Source: Triplophysa rosa
Taxonomy: Eukaryota > Chordata > Actinopteri > Cypriniformes > Nemacheilidae
Assembly: GCF_024868665.1 (NCBI RefSeq)
Contig: NC_079895.1
Location: forward strand, 8,253,069-8,317,068
DNA: 64,000 nt
Direction of reading: 5' to 3'
The notes beneath the pieces are model-generated. The model ran no database searches and was not told the origin of the DNA. It saw only the letters and a list, made by a program, of their open reading frames with translations. Shown piece by piece: positions 31,490 through 44,326 of this stretch. The translations under genes and the position numbers were made by a program. Numbering within the stretch: the stretch's first letter is position 1; each line of letters starts with the position of its first letter.

Positions 31490-31640
31490 AAGTTCCAGCC
31501 GTGCCACACGTCACAGCCAGTATGAAGATACAAACAAGATGGCAAAGCGCATCAATCCGCCGCTGACTCCCTCGGCTTTGATCTAATTCCACGCTTTGCT
31601 ATCTGCTGCATGATGCTGTCAGATTAAGGGCTGTTGTGGA
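31490..31640. promoter_or_regulatory. candidate conserved non-coding block
   Basis: Balanced composition with packed motifs (CACACGTCAC, AGATGGCAAAG, TTTGATCTAATT, CATGATGCTGTCAG) in otherwise AT-rich DNA. There are no coding signals. Enhancer function is inferred. Confidence 0.25.
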
Positions 31641-32679
31641 GCCCGGCGTGGCTGTTGAGCCTGACAGCTCGTGTGATGGATTACAGACAAAACAAAAGGG
31701 TTATCACCTTCACCGCCAACATTTCTATCCTCTCTGAGCGATCGAGGGAGGAGAATGCTTCCCTGTGCCCCGTCGTCAGAAGGAATGGAGGGGAAGACGT
31801 GCCCCTTCGTAAAATCTTTCTTCCCCCCTGCAGTTCTTGGGAACGTTCCGCGGTGCTTTACGTCCTCTTGAGACGGCTGCGTTCTTCTCAACATCTACAG
31901 CTGCACATGATGCATGTGCTGAGAGCTGGAAGTGCTGTTCGACACCTGGATTCTAGCTAACAGGTTCGGTGTGTACGTGTGTGTGTGAGAGAAAGAGTGC
32001 TAGGCCTTTAATGAGGAAAGAGTCATGGCCTGTGACTCAGCAGTGGTCAGTGGTTGAGATAATTTCCTGTATTGGTGATGAAGTGGTCTGAGAAAGAGTT
32101 CTCTGATACTTTCAACAGCAGGTTGTGACATAGAGAAATAACTTATAGTACACTAAGAAGTGTCATGCACTTATAAACGGTCCCTCCAATGTTTGAGATA
32201 AGTGTTTTTTTAAATGCAGCAAGATAATACAAAATAAATATTTCACAAATATTTTAATAATTTCATTGTTATTCTTTAATATTTTCACATATATTGTTGA
32301 TTAAGAATGTGTACGTCTAAAACTGGTCAAATTCCCCCATTTGGTTGAATTTGCTCATTCTAACTGGTGTGTTCACCCTTCCACATTTCTTTTTTTGCTT
32401 TAAACTCAAATTCTGTGATACCATCACTTTTTCCATACTATGAAAAACTTTGATGTAACAGCGTTAGTTTTTATGAATGAAATTGGTTAAGTAGACATAA
32501 AGTGTGCCAACATTACAAAATACAATTATTTCAATAAAATATTTCTGACATGGAGAATTTTGATTAAACATATTTGCAAATTGTAGACAAATAGTGACTT
32601 CACTGAAGATTACGAAAACAAACATAGTGCAACATTTGATTTATTTTGCATTTTTCTGTACAACATATATATGGATTGT
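31641..32679. other. intergenic, nothing recognised
   Basis: Overlapping frames on both strands at 31.62-31.96 kb carry no known domain. The rest is AT-rich. Confidence 0.5.
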
Positions 32680-32896
32680 ATATTGTCGCTGTCCTTCTGA
32701 CACTTCGGATGTCCAAATTCGCTATTCTTTTCAGGAAATAGGAAAGACATGTACTTTTTAATACTTTTTATGGGTTAAATATTTGCTAAACCCAGTGACA
32801 ACCATAAAGGGTGGCTAAAAAGAATATTTTATGGAAAAAATCAAAATCACGAAAAATGCAGATACAAGGTTTCAGAAGGACAGCAGCGATATATTA
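32680..32896. mobile_element. small fold-back element
   Basis: TATATTGTCGCTGTCCTTCTGA at the left end is mirrored at the right end by TCAGAAGGACAGCAGCGATA. Arms are about 22-24 bp with a roughly 170-bp AT-rich interior. No target duplication was resolved. Confidence 0.6.
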
Positions 32897-33001
32897 TGTC
32901 TGTGATTTATTTTTATCTTGCAAAATTATATAAAGTTTTCTTCATTATATCTCACCTAGACGTCTGAGTAAGCAAGGACTATCATTACTCCCCCCTCAAG
33001 A

Positions 33002-33022
33002 AAAATAAATAAATAAATAAAT
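33002..33022 (+). repeat. (AAAT)n microsatellite
   Basis: About five AAAT units. Confidence 0.85.
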
Positions 33023-33030
33023 ACATAATA

Positions 33031-34719
33031 GGTGCATGGTGCACCCTGAACATATCTCCTGACTCTACTACTCGATATGTCTATGACTTAATTCCTCCAC
33101 AACTCCAGAGTTTTGGTCCCTGATAATCAGCTGACAGAATGCTGCGTAATGTCTGAATGGGCTAAGATGATCAAGAATTCACTCCAGCTGAGAATTATGT
33201 AGGTATGGCATTTTAGGTGGTCTGTCTCATCTGAAATTATGAAGGCATTCATTAGTCTTGAGAGTGTCTTTCTTCTCTCGTCCTCCTTCAGGTGAGACAT
33301 CTGTTATTTAAAAAGGGGAGCGTTTGAAGAAGAACGAGAGGGGAGGAATTGTTATTCCATATTGTTGAGCCACTGACAGAAAGCACAGTGTTTTAAAGTA
33401 CCGGCGCTGAATAATAATGACAGCAGGAGCTAATGAAAGCATTTGATGTGACGCGTTCACCAGAGAGATTCAACAAAGCCAGTCAACTACATTGAGGTAC
33501 CACATTACAGGTCAGTTTACCCCCCACACACTGACATACACAAGAAAACCACATTTTTACAGAAAGCAACTCTTTGCACTTAAAATAACATATTTTCATA
33601 GTTAGTCTCCAGTGAGTTTAGACAGAACAACAGATGATATATTGCAAGAAGAAAAAGTATTATAGGCAGACTGAGTATGTAGAGTGTGTTTTTGCATATG
33701 AATGGAATACAAGTGTGATTTTGTATTATTTATTTTGCAAATTCTATTCTTTTCATGTAAAACTTTAGACATTATATTATGGTATTTTGTTATATATTAT
33801 CTATTTAATTATTTTTGTCATTTCATTTAGTTCAAAGGAAAAGTGATGAAGCCATGTCAGACATTTCTTAGAACTGCAAACTGTGCAATTCTTAATACAA
33901 AAATCTTCTTGGTAGCATTATTTAGCAGCCCGCACATCTCCTGTCTCATTGTGATCATGAAACAGGTCTAATTTCTCAACTTTTCTCTGCAGGTCCCTGC
34001 TTCCACCGAGCTCTCATTGATCCACGTCTGTGTTCTTCTCTTTCTCGCCCCTTCCCCTTTTGGCTGGCTGTGGACTTCAGCTGATTAGCACTGACGGGTC
34101 CTGGCATCTCTCCTGGGAACCAGAGCAGTCTCATGACTGCCTTTAGATAGAATGATCTAATGGGGTCACACTTTAAGTCAAGAGTCTATTAATAAGAATC
34201 AATAAATATGCCATAAGAGATGCAGAAGATGACAGCAGACACCGGTGCATTGTAATGAAGGCAGGAATGGCAAGAAGGTGCAGGTGCTTGGCAAGCTAAC
34301 ACGGTGAGAAATTGAACTGCTCGTTCTTTAGGCCACACGTTACAAGCACATCAAGAGATCTTGCACCACTCACCTTCTCTTTGTCAACACTCATCTTTCA
34401 AACTGTAAGGTTTCTTTGTGATTATTGTTGGAGGGATCCTTAATCTTCGCATTCTTGCTACTTAAGTCAAGTTTTTTAGTGGGTAATGAAAGAAAGAGAC
34501 ACAAGGGCCTGTTCCTATTGTCTACTATTAGCGGGAGGGACATTCTATAAAGAATCTGATTGGACAAAAAGTTGTGTAGTGCAGGATGAGTCATAACTGG
34601 ATTGGGTTTCGTTTTCATCTACTATTTTATGTGAAAAACTGATATCATGGTTATTGACACGAGGTTAACATTTAGTCAGGCTACATTGAATTAATAAAAT
34701 AAGTAATGCTTCACTGAAT
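33031..34719. other. intergenic, nothing recognised
   Basis: No gene, RNA or clear repeat was seen. Confidence 0.5.
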
Positions 34720-35040
34720 TGTTGTAACACTTTACAATAAGGTTGTATTTGTTAACATTAGTAAATCCATTAGCTAACATGAACTAGCAATGAGCAATGT
34801 AGTTTGAGAGGTAGTTTGAGAGGCATTTATTAATCCTAATGTTAGTTAATAGCAATACAATTGTTCATGTAGTTCATGTGCCTTGACTAATGTTGACAGT
34901 TAAAACTTTATTTTAGAAATGTATAAATGTCTAAATTAACATGAACTTAGATTAATAAATGCAGTAGAAGCTTTTTTCGTTATTAGTTCATGTTAGCTAA
35001 TGCATTAATATGAACAAATGCAACCTTATTTTAAAGTGGT
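34720..35040. mobile_element. MITE with TAACACTTTACAATAAGGTT-type ends
   Basis: The left end GTAACACTTTACAATAAGGT and the right end, reverse-complemented, ACCACTTTAAAATAAGGTTG share further inverted homology (TTGTTAACATTAGT against TAATGCATTA..). ACTGAAT flanks both sides (34713-34719 and 35041-35047), a 7-8 bp duplication consistent with hAT-type insertion. This repeat type is common in cyprinid genomes. Confidence 0.8.
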
Positions 35041-36462
35041 ACTGAATGAACAAATGAAATTATATAGCCTAGTAAAATACTACATAAGAAATGATGAATA
35101 AAGAGAGCTGAACTATATGCAACAACGTATACTTTTGTTTCGCGATCATATGCCTGAGTACTTGCATACCCTTTGCGATGCATTCAAATAGAACACTTCG
35201 GAATTCTCCTGGACCAGTGTTTTCTTGCAAAGTGGTCGATACTCTACTTTGCTATCAAAAAAAGGTCAAACTTTAGTGCATAGGGTAGGTAAATTGGGAC
35301 ATTTTTAGGTGTTTTCTAGCTAGCCTTGATACTAACAAACATTGACTTAAAGTCACAAAGTTCTGATTTTCCTGGCTTTAAACTGACTGGTTTCTGGTGG
35401 TCTCTGGTGGAAACAAAATCAGTGAGTGTTGAAGGTCATTCAATAAATATAATCTAACATGTTAAAAATAATTCAAGCCTGCGCTGTAAGTGTGAAATGT
35501 ATCATGCTAGTCAATATTTAATGTTGATAATAATGACATCGTCGCGAATAGTACGCTATAAAGGGTTACTTAGCTGCTTACAGAGGGTGTCTGTTAATTT
35601 GGGGTTGCAGTGGGACGGTGAAATAAATCAGGCCCAGCTGATGTGTGTTTTCCCCACGCCCCAGGGGAGTTTGGGTAATTGAGCATGTTCACTGCAGCAA
35701 TATAAAGACCTTTTAACGGGGTGATAATACTATCTGTGCTGCTGTATTTTGAGCGCTGTGGGCCGCGTGAGCCTGCAGAGTGATACTCAAATCCAGCACT
35801 GGAGCACTTTGGACATTTTGTTCAAAAACTACAGATTTCATTACAGATCGATAAAACTACAGGTTTTTATGTATTGACAGCAGAGATGGGATCAGAAAGA
35901 CAAAAAATATGACAGAAAATGGTGAAAAGTGAGAATCAAATGACCAGATTTCTCACAGCCATTACTGGAAACACAAAGCGTGTTGTGCTGACAGTGTTGA
36001 GAGTGATTATGTGAGCAAGAGGCATGTGTATTTATATGTGTGTGTAAAAGAGAGAAAGTGGACCACAGTCATCCATGCTGCGAGTCAGTTTAGTTGGCAT
36101 ACAGTGGGAATTGGGTTAGTCGAAGCATGCTCTGATGTGAAGCATATGATATTACTTAGGTAGGCATGAAAGCAGTCTTTTTTAATATCAGACACTTTGT
36201 TGCATGGAATGTCAGGGTCAGGGGAGGTGAGGGCCAGACTAGTGGTAGAAAAAAATCAATAAAATATTTAATGACGCTGCTCATTTCTTATTACAGCCAC
36301 ATTAAAGCTTGTGCTAAATTATTGCAAATGCCATATAAAAATGTTGTGGAACTCAATTGTGTGTATAATTATCCGCCTTAGAAAGTAGTTGCCTTAGAAA
36401 GCACCCTGTAAGTGCTGGTTTGTGTAAGATTTGTATGTATTTTGCAAACAGTAGCACCCTGG
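35041..36462. other. intergenic, nothing recognised
   Basis: No gene recognised. The segment 35690-35800 is less AT-rich and could be regulatory, but nothing specific was seen. Confidence 0.45.
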
Positions 36463-36567
36463 GTATAGTTCACCCAAAAACAAAAATTCTTTCATTTGCC
36501 CACCCTCATATCATTCCAAACCTGTATGACTTTCTTGCTTCTGCAGAGCACAAACGAAGATATATTT
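36463..36567. mobile_element. left-half fragment of the TTCACCC/AATTCT MITE family
   Basis: TATAGTTCACCCAAAAACAA continues into AAATTCTTTCATTTGCCCAC and TTCCAAACCTGTATGACTTT, the left arm of the family seen at 29.1 kb. A further short trace lies at about 37355-37400. Confidence 0.65.
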
Positions 36568-38094
36568 ATTTACGAGAAATGATCTCCTTAATGTACAACT
36601 TCTGATGAATTAAAAGTGCAAAACATCCTAAAAGTTAAGACATGAAAAAATTTGTGTATAATGGCCCACTTGTCTATCTTAACCATAGAAGCCAAAAGTT
36701 GTGATAAGCAATCTAGGGAAGCTGTAAAACAACTTGCAACTACGACTATGATAATTATGAAACAACAGGCCTATCGTAACACAAATAGTTTCCTTTTGGG
36801 CAATGGGTACTGTAGCTGCGATGCGTATACGTGTAATTGTGACGCTCCGGTGCGATGTGTACAGAAGATATGCCCTCTCTGTAGCTTTGTTGCTCTGTTC
36901 TGCTGTGTGCACTTGTATCCATGTTCTGTGATGAAAATTCATGATGCGTGCATGTTAACTACATTACAAAGTCTCCCGAGCTTCTTGACATGAATAAGAA
37001 TAGGCCTCATCTTGATGCCTAATTATTTTTGGACTTGACAGCCTTGTTGAGGCCGACGCGTTGTAGGTCGCAACGGTTTCATTGGTTTCCTGAAAAGATG
37101 CACGGCAGTAAGCAAACCCATAATTGCCACCCATAATGAGGACATTCCTGGTACATGATCGCCTATAGAACCTCTGGTGTACTCGTGCCTCTATGTTTTT
37201 CTAAATTCCAAACATTTCTATGCTGCTTTGAGACATGAAGCCCCAACTGTTGGTTGGACATATCAAAGGTGCCCAAGGCCCATTCACAGCGGAAATATAA
37301 CTCAAGTCTGAGTTGCCAAACCATTCCTTTCGATTTTGAAGAGCAAATAATGTCGTAAAGGGACAGTTCACCATGAATCAGAATTCTGTTATTTATTTCT
37401 GTGTAACACATTTTTTTATAAGGATTCATAAGATTCGTAGGTGCTGTACAATGTTGCTGTGTAGTGATCATTAACTATATTTAGCATGCACAAAAATCAC
37501 AGAAAATCAGAGGACCATAAAAGTGAATTGACATTTAGTCATATTGAAAATATGAAAAATATGGTGCTAACATAATTTTTTGTTTAGCACAAACGACTCC
37601 TTTATATTTTAGATGGTACTGTATAGGAATATTTTTACCACGTGGTTCCTAAATATGTCTGTATTGGCTGATTGTATTGGCAAAGCGTGCATTCCAAACT
37701 CATGATGAAAATAGCTTCAACTGGCGAACGTGGTCATTTTAATTCTAAACGTGTTTTTGAGAGGCAGAATGCATAGTGAAACTGATGTCTATGACGGACG
37801 CCTGTGGGCATTCAATCACAGAGGATGAGGTTTCCCAGCTCAGCCAGCTCAGCAAGGCCCATGTCAGTCACATGGCTAATGACCGTTTCACTGACGGCTT
37901 CCTCTCCATGTAATAAGAATCACCTGTTAGTGGGGGCGGCCAAACTTTGAGAAGGCTGTAATCAACCCCGGGGGACTGATTGAATCCTTCCTTCAGACGG
38001 TGGAGACGCGCTTCAGCGCAATGCTTGCTCATCCCAGGCCCGCCGGAGCGGGATCTTCCCGGATTACCCTTGGACGCGCACACCGGATGAGCCT
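36568..38094. other. intergenic, nothing recognised
   Basis: Frames of up to 113 codons (36652-36993, plus) lack known domains. A short trace of the TTCACC MITE lies at about 37355-37400. Confidence 0.45.
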
Positions 38095-38480
38095 TATTGG
38101 TTTATGATTGTTTCATCCCCATACCACATTAACCCTCTGATTGTTCAAGAAGACATTATTAAAGGCTTCCTGAGAGAAAATTTGCAATCGTAATTATCTC
38201 TCTCTTGGACGCAAAGACCGTCAACGAGAGCTCAAACAGCTCCACCGAGTGAACGACGGCTCCTGGTCGATTAAGGCTATTGTGTAATTTCATGTCTTCC
38301 TTAGCACAATGAGTGATGAGATTAAGTTCAATTTGGACTCGCGCTTGGATTTCCCCACCTCCGTCAAGGCCCGAGCCCCGTCGTGTCAGCCGGGCCCATT
38401 GGGAAATCAGCAATCTCCAGACAGGTCACCGCTGGCCCATGTATATATTCATGGGCTTAATCTTGCATCGTTTTCGTGCT
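38095..38480. promoter_or_regulatory. candidate conserved non-coding block
   Basis: Contains GCAATCGTAATTATCTC, TCGATTAAGG, GTGATGAGATTAAG and GGGCTTAATC in a balanced-GC setting with no coding signal. TAATT and GATTA (bicoid-type) motifs suggest a homeodomain-responsive enhancer. Untested. Confidence 0.3.
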
Positions 38481-40894
38481 CCGGGAAAGAAACGCATTCA
38501 ATTTACGCTTTGTCCATTGGACTCATACAGTACACACGCGGGAGGTATCCATATGTGTGTCTTACATGCTAAGGATTCGTTCGGTTAGTGGAAAATGTTT
38601 TGGGAGGCAGAATCCAGTTTGTGAAATTCAGCCTGTATGCTTTAACTCAGAGCAGTCCTCAGTGGGAGGCTGCTGGTTAGAGTGGAGGGCTTCAAGTCGT
38701 CTCCGGCAGATGCTTGAGTGTGTATTAAACAGATTAATTATTAAAACATGCTTGACAGATGAAAAGTGGGACCTCGGGCTAAAGAGAGAATGTTTATTCT
38801 TCTGCCATATATTGTAGTCATTTGGCTCCCGCTCACACGTTATTGGGCACCTTGTTGAGGATTTGAGGGCTTGATGTCATTTGTGCTACGCTCAAACCAT
38901 TTGTGGCTGTCCAGACCGGTACACCTCTGATGAATATGTGAGGCGCTTTATAGACAGGTGTCACCGTTTCAAACAGTCTGTCTACAGGTTTTATACCTTG
39001 ACACTGACAGAAAACAACACTGTCATCTCTACAAAGATTTAGAGGTAATTTCATACATTTACATATACATTTGGCACACGCTTTTGTCCAGTGCACTTAA
39101 GCTATACACTTTTTTACGACCCTTTGAACTCACAAACACTTTTTTACGACCCTTTGACTCCTGTAGTCCATTTAACAATTAAATAAAAAAGTCTTTGTCT
39201 TTCGGGAAAAAAGACCAAAAACTTTATGACTCCTTCTGACACTGCACAGATTTTTGTATAATCACATGTCCCCCACACCGCCTGTCATTGAGTGAAGCAC
39301 AGTTCATGTAGTTTTAACTGAATACTGTTAGCTATTTAAAAAAGGAATCATTCTTTATGCCCTATTTTTTTGTAAAAGGAAACACATCAACACAAAAAAG
39401 AACGAACTTGTCAAGTGAATTCAAAGAGTCTTAAAGTTATTTGCATGATATTCACATAAATTCTGAATGCATATTTAAATATGTATTATTTATTTTTTCT
39501 TCTTTAATGTTGATTTGGGACCCATGGTGAGAACCTCTTTTTGTCTTCATGATCAATTTTGCATGCAAAATAACCAGCAGAGCAGTCTGGGGTGTCTGCC
39601 AAAGTCCTAAACAGTTGCGATTTCAATTCCTGTTTCACAGAAAAACATAAAACATGTTGGAAGTGCTTCTATGTAAAGCGGCAACGTTGTGGTTGAATAC
39701 CGAGGACAGAGAACGAGCCAAACCGAGCTGCATCTGGAAGAGGTTCTGAGTGCCACCTGCTCCAACAAGTCCCTGAGCTTTTCTCCAGAACATCTGACCA
39801 TGCAAATTGGGAACAAATTATTCTGTCTGAGAATGGAGTGTTTGCTGCAGCAAAAACGATCAAGAAAAGCCTCTTCCCCCATTAGCCACCAAAGACACGC
39901 GGCGGCAGCCACCAGTTACCTGGCCTCCCTGTTGACAGGGCTGTTGCTGATAGCCCCAGCCCCCCGGACCCTAGGGAATGGGCCTCAGATGCAGATGATC
40001 ACTATTAGGAGCTGGACAGCCCTCCCCTCCGAGCGATTAGCATTCCCCTAGCGTGACCTACAGGTGTAGCCCAGATTAAGTGAATAAATTCATCGCCCCG
40101 AGGATCACTGGGCATGACCCCTGCTGCTGGTGCCTGAATTAGAATGTGTTTGGAGCTCACAGGCACGGCTGTGATTGCCGGCAAAACACGGGCGATTTCA
40201 TCCCAGCAGAACCGAGGCTGAAATGATTGTTAAGGTTTATTTGTAAAACAAACAAACTGTTTCATCTGACATCTCACTCGTTTAAGTAAGATTTCACTGT
40301 GTTTTTTTACTGTGTTTTGCTGAGGTGTTTGAGTTACGGAGGGAAGGAGGGGGGTTCAAGTAACACAGGCTCATGTTCTGTTTCTCGTAATTTAATCTGA
40401 AACTTGCTTGTTTGTCTTTCCCCATTGGACTTGCCTGTTCTGTTGACATTTTTCCTGTTATTTGTATACTGCAAAGCGGTCCATTTTTCCCCCATCAAAA
40501 CCGCTTTTCTCAGTATGTGTCAGGATGTCTTTTGAATTTACCTTCAGGTCCTGACAGACTTCAGAACGGGGCACGCGCACACGAGCGAGGGGAAGATTCC
40601 TTTGTGCCCTGAGCATTTTCTTGAAGGCAGCGCCTGGCTCAAAGGCTGTCAACACAAACACTGCTGGTTTGCTCTCGGTTGCGCTCCCTGTAAAGGTTGA
40701 GCAGTAGAAACGCACATGGCTTAACACAATGCTCATTATGTACTTTATTATCTCTGTGTTGATCTTGTTTGGAGGAGAATAGCCAAGGAAAAGTAACTAT
40801 CAGGGTGTTCCCAAAATGTCACAATATCATGCTTAGTCAAAAGCAAATTCCACAATTCTCAGTTGTAAATTCAGTACCACAACAAAAGCTTATT
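38481..40894. other. intergenic, minor repeats
   Basis: ACACTTTTTTACGACCCTTT occurs twice, 31 bp apart, at 39107 and 39138. A TTTGGCACACGCTTTTGTCC motif near 39070 resembles the core of a common fish interspersed repeat. No gene was recognised. The 121-codon frame at 39689-40051 has no known domain. Confidence 0.4.
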
Positions 40895-41437
40895 AAATCA
40901 ATAAGCCCCAAGAAGCAGTGGGTTACAGTGCATTTTATAACAGCTAAGGGCATTGTGGCAAGATGCAAAGCGGAGTGCCTAAAACCCTGTAGCTGTTATA
41001 AAATGCACTGTAACCCACTGCTTCGCAGGGCTTATTGATTTTATAAAACGGTTATATGCATAGCAAGATTTCATAAAATAAAGTAAATAAAATGATATTT
41101 AGGCTATGTGGTGCGGTCAGCCGTTATATATTGGGGTATTTTATAACGGCTTAGAACTCCGCTCAGCCAATCAGAATCAAGGACCAGAACTGACCGTTTT
41201 ATAAATGCATTTAAATGGTCCTTGATAAAATGCACTGTAACTCCACTGCACTGTAACTCCACTGCTTCCAATATATAACGGCTGACCGCACCACATAGCC
41301 TAAATATCATTTTATTTACTTTATTTTATGAAATCTTGCTATGCATATGGAATAACCGTTTTATAAAAGCAATAAGCCCCGCGAAGCAGTGGAGTTACAG
41401 TGCATTTTATAACAGCTAAGGGGCACTCCGCTTCGCG
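40895..41437. mobile_element. palindromic fold-back element with nested inverted repeats
   Basis: The core is an 81-bp perfect inverted repeat (41054-41134 against 41268-41348) that extends imperfectly outward to about 165 bp per arm (about 40971 and 41435). Inside the left part, a second inverted repeat of about 50 bp (40895-40945 against 40991-41041) carries CAGTGGGTTACAGTGCATTT. The right end repeats the same words (GAAGCAGTGGAGTTACAG). No open frame with a domain. It looks like a non-autonomous transposon with long arms. Confidence 0.85.
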
Positions 41438-43009
41438 TCGTGGGAAGACTGAGTTAAGACCAAATCCAGAGTTGTAAAAGTTGGTTTATGGAACAGAGCA
41501 TTGAGAAGAGATTCTTCTCATGGTAGACTTGAATGTGGCACATGGACAAAAGAAAATAATAATATTTACCCATTTGCTCAAATTCATTATGGCAAAACTT
41601 CGTACTCTTTTCCAAGATGACAGCGACTTGTCTTTACATCCCAAATGCATCAAACCACTAATCATCACTGGCACCCTATAGATGGCCCGCATTTGCGGTT
41701 GTTGTTTTTAACTTGCAAGTCGATTTGTGAGCTCCATGCAGAGCAGATGCAATGGCGGGAGAGATTTTGTAAACCGCAGATGTTCTTGACCACATCCAGC
41801 TCTTGTTGCATCACATGTAACAGCAAATTTTGTCAGAGGCTCTCAATGAGGACAGCTATACAGTACACCATTTTGCAAGACGTAAACAACACTTAAATGT
41901 TCTGTTGGTGATATTTTGTTGTAAAGTCAAAAAACTGAAACAGGAAGTGCTCCTGGACCAGTATTGTTTACGTAATGCAAAATGGTCTACAAATGGTGTT
42001 AACTGCTGGGATCATAACATCTGCTGTGAACTTTTGTCTGGGCACTACATGGCGAACTTAATTCTAGATTGTCTTGTGTCATGTATGAAAGAAAATGGGT
42101 TTAATGTTTTGGATCCATGATTTTTTTTATTTTTACTGACCTTTTAAAATGGCCATGATGGCTATTGATAGATGACCATGATCTGGAACAAGCAAATAAT
42201 CTTTTTTTTCTAAAGAAAAAAAAAGTAAAGTCTATCTTTCATAGCCATGTTGGGTACATTTCTTTTCATAAATGACTAAACTAGCTTCCATTTCTAAACC
42301 AGGCTCCTAGAAGTTGGCTCATTCACTTTAAACACTTTATCATTAATGAAATTGAGACTGAGCAATGAGACGTTTAAAGTCTCATTTAACCCATATCAAT
42401 CTACATTAGCCTGAATTAAAGCACCCTCTTATTCCCCTGTTGGTTTGGGTCTCCAAACAGTAAACTTTGGGTCTCAGACTCGTCTGGTCTGCCTGTTCAT
42501 ATGCAGTAATAATTAAGTGCTGATATAGTGACCCGCCGGAGATTATTTCACCAGAGGTGCATTAATTTCAATAAAACCGGGTGGATTAGGATAGATTTTG
42601 CCCGAATGGAGACTCAACCGGCTAAAAATGAACATAAGGTCCATTTGCATAAAGGTCAGACCATTTGTGTGTACGTCTCTAGGTTTCCCATCCACATCGT
42701 ACCAATCACCTCCACTCAGTAAAACTCAAGTTATGCTACAAGATTAACCTGCTGAAATATGAGATATTAAAAAAGATAAATGATACACGCGTGACTGTGA
42801 GATATACACCAGTCTGTTTATCCAGCTACTCCTCAGCTCTTGTTGTTATCAAATGATACAGTTGCTCAAGCACAGCGTTTGAATCCTAAGGACCTCAGGG
42901 AGCAGATTTGTCTCTCGCAAGCCCCCTTCTAACGGGGATTAAGGGGATTAGACACCAGAAAATGACCAAGCGCAAACTCCCCGAGCTGCCCAGGGTCTAC
43001 CCAGCGCCC
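41438..43009. other. intergenic, nothing recognised
   Basis: Frames of up to 96 codons (41830-42120) without known domains. No repeat ends found. Confidence 0.45.
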
Positions 43010-43365
43010 CTCATCCAGGGATGGACCTGAGGGTGGTTTACAAAGTTTCTCTCAAAGGCCCTTCTTACCATGACAAAGGAGCCAGCAATTCACCCGTGCG
43101 CCAGAATGGCAGACAATGAACTGCCGCGGTCCACCCAGCTCATTTTCATCTGAACAAATGGCATTACACTTGGCAATGACATTGTTCTAAATACGAACAC
43201 GGCGCTGCTCTTTCTTCGCGGAGCTCAAGGTGTCATATTAATTATTTAAATCTGCAGAAAATTTCCAGCTCTATTCCTCCAAGGCCTTACCCAGTGCCAG
43301 AAGGTCTGGAATCTGCATTAGTTTTGTTAATTAGAGCTGAAACAAGGCTTTGATCTCAATGAAAA
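43010..43365. promoter_or_regulatory. candidate conserved non-coding block
   Basis: CATCTGAACAAATGGC, TCATATTAATTATTTAAATC, TTGTTAATTAGAGC and CTTTGATCTCAATG lie within 350 bp, mixing TAATTA, E-box-like and TCF-like words. No coding potential. Enhancer role inferred. Confidence 0.3.
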
Positions 43366-44290
43366 TCAGAAAAAAGAAAAACTTCCAGAATGAATTATTT
43401 TCTTTCTAACCTATTTTTCTCCAACGATTCATTTCCCCGGTCTCACGCATGTTGGTTCCTGCTGTGTCGAAGTTTGATTTAACGCAAGATAATGGCGGGC
43501 GAAGGGTCAAGGGTTTCTGCGGTTAACCAGCTTTGTAAAGTCAATGAAGAATTTGATCACAATACTTTGTTTACTACGATTCTGCTAATTGACAACAATA
43601 TTCTATTCAGACTGCATTATACAGATTTAATGTATTTCAATGTATTTTTAAAGACATTTCTTTATGATTTAAAGTTAAACCAATCACTCAGGTCATCTAA
43701 AGATCTTTTTTCGTTTTGTTAAAACCATTGTCATTTGCTACATTTTCCGCAGCACCCACGGCCCGTCCATCTCCATCCTCTGTGCTTCTTTCTTTGACCG
43801 GGCTCGACACCTCGCGCTTTGTTGACCGTCCCTCAGCAAGGGTCAGTTTAATCAACATGCTTGCCGAAATAAGTGTTTGTCCACTCAGACAGCGTGGCCA
43901 ATTTAGTCCCGCTTTATCCACAGCTTAGATGGAGATCAAACTCTCCCCCATCTCCCGGTTTCCCTCACTTTCACCCTCTGTCTTTTAAATCTCTCTGTTT
44001 ATGTATACCCCCTCCCTCGGCGGCCCACGTAAAGATTTAACGATGGAAAGTGAAATAATTACGCTGGAGCGCAGCTAGCCCGTGGCATCGGGGCTTGATG
44101 TTGACCCTCTGAGCCCTGGAGTCAACCCTCTCCCAAAGCTCACGCAAGCAGGCGTCAATGAATACAAAGGATCGAGGGGATTAGCCCATAAGACATTTGG
44201 AAGGCATTGTTCTGCGCCCGTAAATGAGTTTCGCCAGTCGCATGTGGCATGGGCCAAAGTCGGGAAATCTCGGTGAGGAATTCTTATAAT

Positions 44291-44326
<36 letters not shown>

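Noticed and set aside
39050..39110. Fish SINE
   Set aside because: Only a short core-like motif (TTTGGCACACGCTTTTGTCC) is present. No tRNA-derived promoter head or tail was found, so it is mentioned but not called.
41041..41348. Possible microRNA precursor at the 41-kb palindrome
   Set aside because: Arms are far too long and perfect, with a 133-bp spacer. A transposon origin fits better.
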